Shown piece after piece: positions 10,078 to 18,732 of a stretch of 64,000 nt of DNA (positions within the stretch are counted from its first letter, which is position 1; the number at the start of each line of letters is the position of its first letter). The notes under the pieces were generated by a model. That model was not told the DNA's origin. It ran no database searches and saw only the letters and a list, made by a program, of their open reading frames with translations. This DNA comes from Bacillus horti (GTDB lineage: Bacteria; Bacillota; Bacilli; Caldalkalibacillales; JCM-10596): contig NZ_JAUSTY010000001.1 of assembly GCF_030813115.1 (NCBI RefSeq), forward strand, positions 124,001 through 188,000, given 5' to 3'. The position numbers and the translations under genes are program-made.

Positions 10078-11403
10078 ATGGATTTATTTAGCTACTCCCA
10101 TAGCCAAGCAGATGCCCAGGCACCATTAGCCCATAGAATGAGACCTCAGACACTTGATGAAGTGATTGGACAAGAGCATATTATTGGTCAAGGAAAGCTG
10201 TTAAGGCGAGCAATTGAAGCGGATCGGCTTTCACCAATGATCTTTTTCGGTCCACCTGGAACGGGGAAAACAACGTTAGCCAAAGTAATCGCAAACTCCA
10301 CACACTCTCACTTCGAGCAGCTAAATGCGGTAACCTCTGGAGTTGCCGATATTCGAAGAGTAACAGGCGAGGCTAAGGAAAGGCTTTCTTTATATCAACT
10401 AAAAACCGTGCTTTTTATCGATGAAATACATCGCTTCAATAAATCACAGCAGGACGCTTTACTTCCATTTGTTGAGGATGGAATTATCGTCCTAATTGGC
10501 GCTACAACTGAAAGCCCTATGTTCGAAATCAATTCTGCCTTACTCTCGCGCTCTAGAGTGTTTCGGTTAGAGCCCTTAACAAATAAGCATATTGAGCAGA
10601 TTATTCAATCAGCCCTACAAAATAAAGCAAGAGGTCTAGGGGATTTAGATATTGAAATAGAGCAGTCAGCCCTTAAGCATTTAGTAGCTGTCGCCAATGG
10701 TGATGCAAGAAATGCACTCAATGCTCTAGAGCTAGCTGCTATGACAACCTCTCCTAATGCCGAAGGTAAAATTGTTATTACACAAACGGTTGCGGAGGAA
10801 TCTATTCAGCAGCGCGTGATTCAGTATGATAAAAATGGAGATCAGCATTATGATGTTATATCTGCTTTCATTAAAAGCATACGAGGATCGGACCCCGATG
10901 CTGCGCTATACTGGCTAGCACGGATGATTTACGCCGGTGAAGACCCTCGCTTTATAGCCAGAAGATTATATGTACATGCAGCTGAGGATGTAGGTATGGC
11001 TGATCCAAGAGCCATACAAATCGCCCAAGCCGCTGCTTACGCCGTTGATTTTGTAGGAATGCCTGAGGCTCGAATTCCTTTAGCAGAAGCAACCGTTTAT
11101 CTAGCTACTGCTCCGAAAAGCAATGCGGTCATAATGGGCATTGATAACGCACTAGCTGCCGTAGAAAAAGAAGAATCTGGGCAGGTTCCTCTTCATTTAA
11201 GAGACAGCCATTACAAAGGGGCTAAGGAGCTAGGACACGGTGAAGGGTATAAATATCCTCATGACTTTGAAGGGGGATATATTCCACAGCAGTATTTACC
11301 TGATCATTTGCAAGGAAAAACTTTTTATAGTCCAACTGAGTATGGCTATGAACGGACGATAAAAGAGCGTCTTCATTATTGGAAATCTAATGCTAAAGAA
11401 TGA
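10078..11403 (+). CDS. rarA: Replication-associated recombination protein RarA (MgsA)
   Basis: AAA+ ATPase of 441 residues acting at stalled replication forks, related to clamp loaders. Walker A FFGPPGTGKTTLA is near residue 60 and Walker B FIDEIHRFNKSQQDALLPFVEDG near 120. The sensor region TTESPMFEINSALLSRSRVF and the C-terminal tetramerisation region (SFRGSD-like SIRGSDPDAALYWLARM through GYKYPHDFEGGYIPQQYLP) are intact. GAAAGGAAG precedes the ATG. It is transcribed away from the cymR cluster. Confidence 0.96.
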   Translation: MDLFSYSHSQADAQAPLAHRMRPQTLDEVIGQEHIIGQGKLLRRAIEADRLSPMIFFGPPGTGKTTLAKVIANSTHSHFEQLNAVTSGVADIRRVTGEAKERLSLYQLKTVLFIDEIHRFNKSQQDALLPFVEDGIIVLIGATTESPMFEINSALLSRSRVFRLEPLTNKHIEQIIQSALQNKARGLGDLDIEIEQSALKHLVAVANGDARNALNALELAAMTTSPNAEGKIVITQTVAEESIQQRVIQYDKNGDQHYDVISAFIKSIRGSDPDAALYWLARMIYAGEDPRFIARRLYVHAAEDVGMADPRAIQIAQAAAYAVDFVGMPEARIPLAEATVYLATAPKSNAVIMGIDNALAAVEKEESGQVPLHLRDSHYKGAKELGHGEGYKYPHDFEGGYIPQQYLPDHLQGKTFYSPTEYGYERTIKERLHYWKSNAKE

Positions 11404-11411
11404 AGTGTAAT

Positions 11412-11470
11412 TTGACAATTTATTGAATTCATATATCATTAGAGAGAAGGGATTAATTCCCATTTCTCTA
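11412..11470 (+). promoter_or_regulatory. Promoter plus hairpin between rarA and the lipoprotein gene
   Basis: Nine bases after rarA ends there is TTGACA (11412-11417), a 16-base spacer, and TATCAT (11434-11439). It is followed at once by a hairpin, AGAGAAGGGA paired with TCCCATTTCTCT (about 11443-11469), and a short T-rich stretch. The hairpin may end rarA transcripts, or be the leader of the transcript starting here. Confidence 0.5.
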
Positions 11471-11531
11471 TTTAATACTATGGTACCAATCAGAATAATA
11501 CTTTATGACTTATGGATTAGGAGGTTCTACT

Positions 11532-11852
11532 TTGAAGCTTTTTAAACCGCTAATCATAATTTTTGTTCTTTTTGTTCTAGTTGCCTGCCAGCACCAAAGT
11601 AAAGATCAAATTCCATCAAAATTGGAATTTAATGAAGAAACTTATGAAAATGACGGTACTTTTCAAAGTTTTGAGGGTAGCCCCTCAGAGTATTATTTAC
11701 CTAGTGGTTACAGGCTAACAGGGAATCATTCTCTTTCAGGCCAAGAGGTTTATATTCAATCAGGGAACGATGAGATTATTTACGTAAAATATGAGGTCGA
11801 GCAAGAAGAAACAAGATGGATTCCTTACTATAAATTGAATAATGAGAATTAA
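11532..11852 (+). CDS. Small putative lipoprotein, unknown function
   Basis: I do not recognise this family. With the TTG start at 11532, placed seven bases after a strong AGGAGG, the product is 106 residues; the in-frame ATG at 11505 lacks a ribosome site. The N-terminus (KLFKPLIIIFVLFVLVAC) is a lipoprotein signal peptide with the lipobox LVAC and cysteine 19. The mature part is short and acidic, with a tail EEETRWIPYYKL that resembles the end of small beta-rich extracellular domains. It is likely tethered to the outer face of the membrane. Confidence 0.65.
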   Translation: MKLFKPLIIIFVLFVLVACQHQSKDQIPSKLEFNEETYENDGTFQSFEGSPSEYYLPSGYRLTGNHSLSGQEVYIQSGNDEIIYVKYEVEQEETRWIPYYKLNNEN

Positions 11853-11881
11853 AATAAGGTAGCGCCCATACTGGGGCGCAC

Positions 11882-11919
11882 AAAATAAACACCTCCAACA
11901 ATTTGGAGGTCTTTATTTT
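11882..11919 (+). terminator. Bidirectional terminator
   Basis: AAAATAAA(g)ACCTCC paired with GGAGGTCTTTATTTT around a short loop, between the convergent lipoprotein gene and tcdA. A and T runs on both flanks let it serve both directions. Confidence 0.85.
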
Positions 11920-11962
11920 GTTATTGGTATTTAATTCAGTTAGTTCTCCTTTACCTAAATGA

Positions 11963-12748
11963 TCACCCTTGATTACGAACACGATCAATTTTAATTTCAT
12001 GAGTTTTCATTAGGTCGTTGACTACTTCACCTGCGGCTAATAACCCGGCTACAGATGGGACAAAAGCGTTACTGGCTGGAGGCATTTTTGCCTTTCTTAT
12101 TTTAGCATTAGGATCTGGTACGATCTCTTGTAATGTATCATGCTTTTGTTTCACAGGAATTTCCTTCGAGAACACAACCTTAACTCCTTTATGGATTCTG
12201 GCTTCGCGTAATCTCTTACGTACCACCTTAGCAATAGGATCATAGCTTGTTTCAGAAATATCCACCACAGTTAGTCTAGTTGGGTCCATTTTATTAGCAA
12301 CACCCATGCTGGAGATAACAGGTATCTTTCTTTGCTTACATTCCTTAATAATGTGGATTTTATATTTAATCGTATCACTAGCATCCACGACATAATCTAG
12401 GTCATATGAAAAGAACTCCTCAAACGTTTCCTCCGTATAGAACATTTTCAAGGCGATCACTTCACACTCGGGATTAATATCAGCAATTCTTGCTTTCATT
12501 AAATCAACCTTTGGCTGCCCAATGGTTGAAAGTAAGGCATGAATTTGTCTATTCACATTCGTAATATCTACATTATCCTTATCCACTAGCACCAAGCGCC
12601 CTACCCCACAACGGGCAAGAGCCTCAGCTGTAAAGGAGCCTACTCCACCAATTCCTAATACGGCTACAGTACTTCCTTTTAAGGCACTTACACCTTCTTT
12701 TCCAATTCCAAGCTCAGTGCGAGAAAACTGATTTAATTTTACACTCAT
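11963..12748 (-). CDS. tcdA: tRNA threonylcarbamoyladenosine dehydratase TcdA (YrvM)
   Basis: E1-like ThiF/MoeB-fold enzyme that cyclises t6A37 of ANN-decoding tRNAs to ct6A. The nucleotide-binding VAVLGIGGVGSFTAEALARCG is near residue 30, the catalytic-core block DYVVDASDTIKYKIHIIKEC near 120, and VPSVAGLLAAGEVVNDLM near the end. The frame opens at a GTG (12763) that touches the AAGGAG; the ATG at 12748 (MSVKLNQFSRTELGIGKEG) is the better start and gives 261 residues. Same neighbourhood as yrvM beside aspS in B. subtilis. Confidence 0.93.
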   Translation of the reverse strand: MSVKLNQFSRTELGIGKEGVSALKGSTVAVLGIGGVGSFTAEALARCGVGRLVLVDKDNVDITNVNRQIHALLSTIGQPKVDLMKARIADINPECEVIALKMFYTEETFEEFFSYDLDYVVDASDTIKYKIHIIKECKQRKIPVISSMGVANKMDPTRLTVVDISETSYDPIAKVVRKRLREARIHKGVKVVFSKEIPVKQKHDTLQEIVPDPNAKIRKAKMPPASNAFVPSVAGLLAAGEVVNDLMKTHEIKIDRVRNQG

Positions 12749-12876
12749 CGTCTTGTACGTCACTCCTTTTTCTTTACGTATCTATTCCACAATATTGAAG
12801 CTTATATGTCAAGATATAGCTTTATTTACACTAAACTGTCTGCCAACTACTCTACAGAGCATATACTTCAGAGCAA

Positions 12877-13064
12877 ACGAAAAGAGCCCCGCAATGCCGT
12901 GGCTCCTAAGTTTTGAACCTGCTCTCGCAGGTGGGTGTTCTGCTGTCTGCTTTACAAGTCCATACAATGAAGGCATGTGCTCCACAGACAAACGTAAACT
13001 CCCGTTGTATAGGTGTTGGCTCAAAACTGTCGGTTAATCACGTACATCTCAGGACTCTTTATGT
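12877..13064 (-). ncRNA. ssrS: 6S RNA (6S-1/BsrA type)
   Basis: A region of about 188 bases with no gene, bounded by a promoter (13071-13100) and by a GAGCC(a)C...GGGGCTC hairpin followed by TTTT (about 12879-12902) on the minus strand. The RNA starts near GAGTCCTGAG; its 5' and 3' halves pair imperfectly around a large central region, as expected for the RNA that mimics an open promoter and sequesters sigma-A RNA polymerase. In B. subtilis the 6S-1 gene bsrA lies in the same place, next to aspS and yrvM. A short open frame on each strand here is a shadow. Confidence 0.85.
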
Positions 13065-13070
13065 GACTTA

Positions 13071-13100
13071 ATCCTATCACATCTCCCTCTCTCATTGCAA
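13071..13100 (-). promoter_or_regulatory. Promoter of the 6S RNA
   Basis: Minus-strand TTGCAA (13095-13100), 18-base spacer, TAGGAT (13071-13076). It places the RNA 5' end near 13064. Confidence 0.65.
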
Positions 13101-13156
13101 GCGACTCTAAAGGCTATCCTTGACCCAAAAGAGGGAGTATTCTTGTCTTTTCTTTG

Positions 13157-14929
13157 TTATACTTTTTCTTTTTGCAAAATCTGCAAGTTTAACTCTTTTA
13201 GCTGCTTATCATCCACTGCTCCCGGTGCATCTGTGAGAACATCAGTAGCACTAGCTGTTTTAGGAAACGCAATCGTTTCACGTAAATTCGTTCTTTTCGC
13301 TAAAAGCATGATAATCCGGTCAAAGCCTAAGGCTAAACCACCATGTGGTGGTGTGCCATATTCAAACGCTTCAAGTAGGAAACCAAATTTCTCCTTCGCC
13401 TCTTCCTCAGAAAGACCAAGCGCTTTGAAAACCTTCTCTTGAATTTCCCGCTTGTAAATCCTCATGCTCCCACTGCTTAGCTCATATCCATTAAGAACCA
13501 AGTCATACGCTTGTGCTCTCATTGAACTAGGATCTGTCTCAAAAAGATGAATATCTTCCTCTAGAGGCATTGTAAACGGATGGTGTGCGGCTACATATCG
13601 GCCGGCTTCTTCATCGTACTCAAACATAGGAAACTCTGTAATCCAAGCGAATTTATATTCATTTTCATTAATAAGCCCAAGATCTTTTCCTAGCTTCAGC
13701 CTTAAAGCTCCTAAGGCACTTGCCACAACAGATTTAGAATCAGCTACAAATAGCAGTAAATCCCCTTCTTCTGCATGAAGAGCTTTCTTTAGCTGCTCAA
13801 GCTGGTCTCCTTCAAAAAACTTAGCAATGGAGCCTTTTACTTCACCTTCTTTTAAGGCTAGCCAAGCTAATCCCTTCGCTCCATATCGACCAACATATTC
13901 TCCTAGTTGATCCACATCCTTACGGCTATAATGAGCACAGCCTTTTGCTACGATAGCTTTGACCTGTCCACCGTTAGCAACTGCTCCACTAAATACCTTG
14001 AAGGAACTGTCCTGGACAAGCTCAGATATATCGACAAGCTCCATACTAAAGCGCAAATCCGGCTTATCTGAACCGTATTTCTCCATTGCTTCTGCATAGG
14101 ACATCCGCTCTATTGGAAGAGAAACCTTGACTCCAATCGTCTTTTCAACCAGCTCTGCCATCATTTGTTCCACTAGGGATTGAATCTCTTCTAATGACAT
14201 AAACGCTGTTTCGATATCAATCTGTGTAAATTCCGGCTGGCGATCCGCTCTTAAGTCCTCATCTCTAAAGCAGCGGGCAATTTGGAAGTAGCGTTCAAAT
14301 CCACCAACCATAAGGAGCTGCTTAAATAATTGCGGAGATTGAGGCAGTGCATAAAATTCTCCATGATGCACGCGGCTTGGTACAAGATAATCTCTTGCCC
14401 CTTCAGGAGTGCTTTTTGTTAAAAATGGTGTTTCTACTTCGAGAAATTGATGCTCATCTAGGAAGTCTCTAACTACCTTGTACGCTTTATGACGAAGCAT
14501 AATCGTCTGTTGCATTTCTGGTCTTCTTAAATCCAAATAACGATATTTTAAACGAATCGATTCATCAACCTCAATGTCATCCTGAATCATAAATGGAAGT
14601 CCTTTAGAGGCGTTAATTACTTCAATCTCTGTAACGTTAACTTCAATGTCTCCCGTTCCCATTTTTGAATTCACAGTACCTTCTGCACGAGCGACAACCT
14701 GACCTTTTATAGCCAATACGTATTCATTTCGAACCTTTTCTGCTAACTCTAACGCCTGTGCATGCTCCGGGTGAAATACAATTTGAACTAGACCTGAACG
14801 ATCTCTTAGATCGATAAAAATAAGTCCGCCTAAATCTCTTCTTTTATTCACCCAACCGTTAAGCTGTACTTCCTGTCCAATATGTTCTTTTCTCAGTATG
14901 CCACAATGATGTGTGCGCCCAATCCCCAT
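13157..14929 (-). CDS. aspS: Aspartyl-tRNA synthetase
   Basis: Class IIb synthetase of 590 residues. The N-terminal OB-fold anticodon-binding domain ([26 protein letters not shown]) comes first. Motif 2 is [20 protein letters not shown] (about 218-237). The bacterial GAD insertion covers about 300-420. Motif 3 [27 protein letters not shown] is at the end. It starts with ATG behind AAAGGAGG, six bases after hisS, so both genes share one transcript and the T-box leader upstream of hisS. Whether it is discriminating or also charges Asn cannot be read here. Confidence 0.97.
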   Translation of the reverse strand: MGIGRTHHCGILRKEHIGQEVQLNGWVNKRRDLGGLIFIDLRDRSGLVQIVFHPEHAQALELAEKVRNEYVLAIKGQVVARAEGTVNSKMGTGDIEVNVTEIEVINASKGLPFMIQDDIEVDESIRLKYRYLDLRRPEMQQTIMLRHKAYKVVRDFLDEHQFLEVETPFLTKSTPEGARDYLVPSRVHHGEFYALPQSPQLFKQLLMVGGFERYFQIARCFRDEDLRADRQPEFTQIDIETAFMSLEEIQSLVEQMMAELVEKTIGVKVSLPIERMSYAEAMEKYGSDKPDLRFSMELVDISELVQDSSFKVFSGAVANGGQVKAIVAKGCAHYSRKDVDQLGEYVGRYGAKGLAWLALKEGEVKGSIAKFFEGDQLEQLKKALHAEEGDLLLFVADSKSVVASALGALRLKLGKDLGLINENEYKFAWITEFPMFEYDEEAGRYVAAHHPFTMPLEEDIHLFETDPSSMRAQAYDLVLNGYELSSGSMRIYKREIQEKVFKALGLSEEEAKEKFGFLLEAFEYGTPPHGGLALGFDRIIMLLAKRTNLRETIAFPKTASATDVLTDAPGAVDDKQLKELNLQILQKEKV

Positions 14930-14935
14930 AATTAT

Positions 14936-16210
14936 TTAGTCCTCCTTTTTTATCTCTTTAAGCATTCTATCTAACGCTTCAGCGTACGCTAGCTCTATTT
15001 GTTCACCTGTATCCATTCTTTTCAGAACAACGATTTCTTGCTCTAGCTCGTTTGAGCCTAAAATAGCAACAAATGTTGCCTGTAAGCGATCCGCTGATTT
15101 AAGCTGAGGCTTCATATTTCTAGAAAGGTAGTCCTGATCTACACTTAAGCCCGCTAATCTCCATTCCTGGACTAAAGAGACTCCCTTCGCTTTAGCTTCA
15201 TCCCCTAATGCTACGAGGTAGCAGTCGATGGAGGACTTAATAGGTATATCAACCTTTTGTGTTTTTAATGCTAGGATGACGCGTTCAATTCCAAGACCAA
15301 ACCCTATACCCGGTACATTTTCTCCACCAATTTGTTGAACGAGTCCGTTATAGCGTCCTCCCCCACAAACCGTACCAATAGCCCCAAATCCTTCAATAAT
15401 GATTTCAAAGGCTGTTTGAGTGTAGTAATCTAAGCCTCGAACCATTCTAGGATTCACATGAAAAGGGATACTCATAGCTGTTAAATAACTCTGTAGCTGC
15501 TCAAAGTGCTCTCCACAATCATCACAAAGATAATCTAGGATAGATGGTGCACCCTTTGTTAATTCTTGTGTGACAGGGTGTTTACTGTCCAAGACTCTTA
15601 AGGGGTTGCGCTCTAGTCTTGAGCGATCCTCTTCTGGCAGCTCATCCCGTCTGTCCTTTAAATGAGCGATTAACGCTTCTTTATGCTTTGGACGACAGGT
15701 TGGACAGCCTACACTGTTGATTTCCAAACGCATTCCTTGTAAGCCAAGCTTTTTATAGAACTCCATAGCCATCGCAATAACTTCTGCGTCAATACTAGCA
15801 TCCTTTGCTCCAATCGCCTCCACCCCAAATTGAGTGAATTGACGATTACGCCCTGCTTGTGGACGCTCATAGCGAAACATTGGGCCGACATAATACAGCT
15901 TGACTGGCTGTTGAGGTAGCCCGTGCATTTTATTCTCAACATAGGAGCGGACCAAACCTGCTGTTCCTTCTGGCCTTAAAGTAAGGCTGCGGTCACCCTT
16001 ATCAAGAAATGTATACATTTCTTTCTCAACCACATCAGTCGTTTCACCAACACCTCTACGAAATAATTCCGTATGCTCAAACATCGGTGTCCGTAGCTCC
16101 AAATAATTAAACCTATGACAAAGCTCTTTAATTTCACCCTCAATATATTGCCAGATAGCAACCTCTTCAGGTAAGATATCCGTTGTTCCTCTTGGCAGTT
16201 TAAACTCCAT
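14936..16210 (-). CDS. hisS: Histidyl-tRNA synthetase
   Basis: Class IIa synthetase of 424 residues. It shows the N-terminal RGTTDILPEEVAIWQYIE, motif 2 FRYERPQAGRNRQFTQFGVEAIG (about 110-132), the His-binding GLDYYTQTAFEI block (about 262), CGGGRYNGL, motif 3 GIGFGLGIERVIL, and a C-terminal anticodon domain. The frame is open seven codons further upstream, but the ATG at 16210 follows GGAGGAAAGGCA at ideal distance and matches the family N-terminus. First gene of the hisS-aspS operon. Confidence 0.97.
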   Translation of the reverse strand: MEFKLPRGTTDILPEEVAIWQYIEGEIKELCHRFNYLELRTPMFEHTELFRRGVGETTDVVEKEMYTFLDKGDRSLTLRPEGTAGLVRSYVENKMHGLPQQPVKLYYVGPMFRYERPQAGRNRQFTQFGVEAIGAKDASIDAEVIAMAMEFYKKLGLQGMRLEINSVGCPTCRPKHKEALIAHLKDRRDELPEEDRSRLERNPLRVLDSKHPVTQELTKGAPSILDYLCDDCGEHFEQLQSYLTAMSIPFHVNPRMVRGLDYYTQTAFEIIIEGFGAIGTVCGGGRYNGLVQQIGGENVPGIGFGLGIERVILALKTQKVDIPIKSSIDCYLVALGDEAKAKGVSLVQEWRLAGLSVDQDYLSRNMKPQLKSADRLQATFVAILGSNELEQEIVVLKRMDTGEQIELAYAEALDRMLKEIKKED

Positions 16211-16248
16211 TGCCTTTCCTCCATTCCTCATGAAAAAGTTAATCCAAT

Positions 16249-16624
16249 TAAAAAAACTCCCGCCACTGACTAATTGTCAGGGACGAGAGATTGTATCTAC
16301 CGTGGTACCACCCTATTCAATAAGCTTCGATTTCTAACAGAATTTCCATCCCGCAAAATCAAACACTTATCCTCAATATCCGTAACGTGGACAAACGCCA
16401 GCTGTTTACTATCTACCTTAAAATATAGGTACATTTCAACAGTGGTCCTCGAGGATGTCTTTCGATAAGTGCGTGTATAGCGAAGCACTTCCAGCCTATG
16501 GTGCTTCTTCTCTGTCTATTGCCTACAACTTATGTACTCTTCCTGTCATTGGATTTAACATATAATTTCTTGTTACTTTTACTTGATGCTTTTAAAGCTC
16601 ATATTCATTCTAAGCCATGAATTT
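16249..16624 (-). promoter_or_regulatory. T-box leader of the hisS-aspS operon
   Basis: The T-box AGGGTGGTACCACG is at 16301-16314 and a strong terminator (CTCTCGTCCCTGAC/GTCAGTGGCGGGAG, then T7) at 16249-16290. Stem I is closed by GTACAT pairing with ATGTAC, and just 5' of the closing strand lies GACCAC (16447 to 16442), adjacent Asp and His codons. The leader is expected to read tRNA-His, possibly also tRNA-Asp. The minus-strand start near 16624 follows the promoter at 16631-16659. Confidence 0.93.
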
Positions 16625-16630
16625 TTATCT

Positions 16631-16659
16631 ATCATACTGATTCTGCTTCTAACTGTCAA
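16631..16659 (-). promoter_or_regulatory. Sigma-A promoter of the hisS-aspS operon
   Basis: Perfect TTGACA (16654-16659), 17-base spacer and TATGAT (16631-16636) on the minus strand. Between here and the amidase start at 16888 I see no further gene, only AT-rich sequence that should hold the divergent promoter of the amidase. Confidence 0.88.
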
Positions 16660-16887
16660 GGGAATTCTACCTTATTTTTTTGGAATTACGACTTTTACTT
16701 ATTTATTCTAGTATGCCCGAGTGCTTCAATATTCAACAGAAAATAAACAAAATCATATAAACCCTTAAGTATTAGCAGGAAAAACAAGGTTAGGGACGAA
16801 TATGTAAGGAAGATGTAGAAAAAAGGCAGCTAAAAAGCAATGGTACCAAAGAGATTTTAATTTTGATAGAGAAAGGAATGAGAATGG

Positions 16888-18642
16888 ATGTCTACTTCTA
16901 TTCCCAAACAGCCCTTATTCCTTGCAAGTATAGCTACTATTCTGCTTGTAATTCTGAGCTTTAGCCTACCCTCAACAACATCTGCTGAAGGTGTATTTGT
17001 TGTCGGAGTAGACTCTTTAAATGTGCGCTCAGGACCAGGGCTTAACCATGATGTGATCGGTCAAGTAAAGAAGGATGAAACTCACTCCGTAAAAAAAGAG
17101 CAAGATAATTGGTATAGTATTGATTACAATGGTCAGGAGGGCTGGGTTGCCGCTTGGCTCGTCCAATTCTCTGCTAGTACTGGACAAGTTAAACAGGCTA
17201 AAGCCATTGTTGATAGCTTAAATGTACGCTCAGGACCAGGTACTTCTTTTAAGCTTACTGCTCAAATAAAACCTGAGCAGTCCTTCCGGGTGCTTAAGGA
17301 TGATGGAGAATGGGTGGAGATCCAGCTGAATGAAAACGAAAGTGGTTGGGTAGCGAAATGGCTAGTCGATATTTCAGAGCAAGATGTGCAAAGTGCCACA
17401 GAGCTAAGACAAAAAGCTTTTGTTCAAGCAAATATTTTAAACGTACGCTCTAAACCAGATTTAACTTCGTCAGAAATTATTGGTAAATTAAATCAAGGGC
17501 AGGAATTAAATATCCTTCAAATTACTGATGGATGGTATAAAATTCAGTGGGAAGACACAGAAGGCTGGGTGGCCAGCGAATATGTGAGTGAGCCGGAAAA
17601 TGGGCAAGATGAAACACAAAAAACGGAAAATGATTCCACTGAAGAAGTAAAGAACGAGGAAAAAGAAAAGTTTACTGTAAGTGTTTCTAGCTTGAATATC
17701 CGTTCTACAGGCTCCCTGGATGCCAGCGTTGTGGGGAAGCTTAATCAAGGCGATATCATAGAAAAGCAAGACGTAGAGGGGGACTGGATTCAAATCGTTC
17801 ACCAGGGTGAGCCAGGTTGGGTTGCTGCTTGGCTGGTTGAGAGTGTCCAAGAGAAAACAGAAGTTGGTAACCAGCCGAAGATAACCATCCTTAATAATGG
17901 GACAAATCTACGTTCTGGACCTAGTACAGAGCATGATGTAGTAAAGAGAGTTGATCAAGGCGAACAATTTGATATACTTACTACAGATGGAGATTGGTTT
18001 CAAATTGCCCTAAGTGCTAACGAAACAGCGTATGTTGCAGGATGGATTGTTTCTGTAGAAGGAACTCAAGAGGTTCCAAAAGGAAATCGTTACGATCAAC
18101 TTAAAGGAAAAACAATTGTCATTGATCCAGGGCATGGTGGAAAAGATGGCGGAGCCACTGGCTCGCATTTTGGTACTCTAGAAAAAGTAGTCAACCTACA
18201 GGTATCTAAAATTCTTCAGCAAAAGTTTACATCTGCTGGTGCCAAAGTGGTCATGACACGTACTACAGATCGTTTCTTAACCTTACAGCAGCGAGTGGAT
18301 ATAAGTATCTTAGAAAAAGCAGATGCCTTTTTAAGCATTCACCATAACACAAATACGAACAAGTCCATCAGTGGCTCCATCACGTACTATTTTAAAAATA
18401 GTGATCAAAAATTAGCGACAGCCATTCAAGGAGAGTTAGTCAAAGCGAATGGAATGAGAGATCTAAATGCGAGAAAAGAAAGCTTTTTCGTATTAAGAGA
18501 AAACCCTAAACCTGCGGCTTTAATCGAAATATCGTTTTTAAGTAATTATAACGATGAGCTGACAGCCAGAAAGGGACAATTTCAAGATCGTTCTGCAGAC
18601 GGAATCTTAAATGGAGTGGCCAAATATTTTGAAGGTCTGTAA
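16888..18642 (+). CDS. yrvJ: Secreted N-acetylmuramoyl-L-alanine amidase with five SH3b domains (YrvJ-like)
   Basis: A 584-residue exported cell-wall hydrolase. A signal peptide (about 1-33) is followed by five SH3b repeats, each with the core SLNVRSGPG...GWVAxWLV, at roughly 36-90, 107-165, 175-230, 262-320 and 330-388. An acidic, EK-rich linker lies between repeats 3 and 4. The C-terminal Amidase_3 domain (about 408-584) has zinc ligands H416 (DPGHGG), E432 (GTLEK) and H485 (SIHHN), and catalytic E547 (ALIEISFLSN). It cuts the amide between MurNAc and L-Ala. B. subtilis YrvJ has the same layout beside hisS. Confidence 0.93.
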   Translation: MSTSIPKQPLFLASIATILLVILSFSLPSTTSAEGVFVVGVDSLNVRSGPGLNHDVIGQVKKDETHSVKKEQDNWYSIDYNGQEGWVAAWLVQFSASTGQVKQAKAIVDSLNVRSGPGTSFKLTAQIKPEQSFRVLKDDGEWVEIQLNENESGWVAKWLVDISEQDVQSATELRQKAFVQANILNVRSKPDLTSSEIIGKLNQGQELNILQITDGWYKIQWEDTEGWVASEYVSEPENGQDETQKTENDSTEEVKNEEKEKFTVSVSSLNIRSTGSLDASVVGKLNQGDIIEKQDVEGDWIQIVHQGEPGWVAAWLVESVQEKTEVGNQPKITILNNGTNLRSGPSTEHDVVKRVDQGEQFDILTTDGDWFQIALSANETAYVAGWIVSVEGTQEVPKGNRYDQLKGKTIVIDPGHGGKDGGATGSHFGTLEKVVNLQVSKILQQKFTSAGAKVVMTRTTDRFLTLQQRVDISILEKADAFLSIHHNTNTNKSISGSITYYFKNSDQKLATAIQGELVKANGMRDLNARKESFFVLRENPKPAALIEISFLSNYNDELTARKGQFQDRSADGILNGVAKYFEGL

Positions 18643-18721
18643 GGAAAGATTCTATTGAAGCCTCTCAAAGAATTCGTCTAATCCATCATTAGAGGAGGCT
18701 TTCCATGCAGTCAGAAAGAAT
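18643..18721 (+). repeat. Dispersed hairpin repeat, copy A
   Basis: About 80 bases right after the amidase stop codon that recur, roughly four-fifths identical with one single-base gap, at 30433-30515. Identical blocks include CCATCATTAGAGGA and GTCAGAAAG. The element can fold: TCTAAT/ATTAGA around CCATC inside, GGAAAG/CTTTCC at the ends. No T-run follows, so it is not a normal terminator. Confidence 0.7.
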
Positions 18722-18732
18722 AGGTGAGCTTC

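Noticed and set aside
12753-13037. Open frames of 94 and 71 codons on opposite strands in the tcdA-aspS gap.
   Set aside because: They lie within the 6S RNA unit, lack ribosome sites, and their translations show no domain or codon bias.
16274-16488. Two short frames over the hisS leader.
   Set aside because: They fall on the T-box and terminator; the leader RNA explains the sequence.
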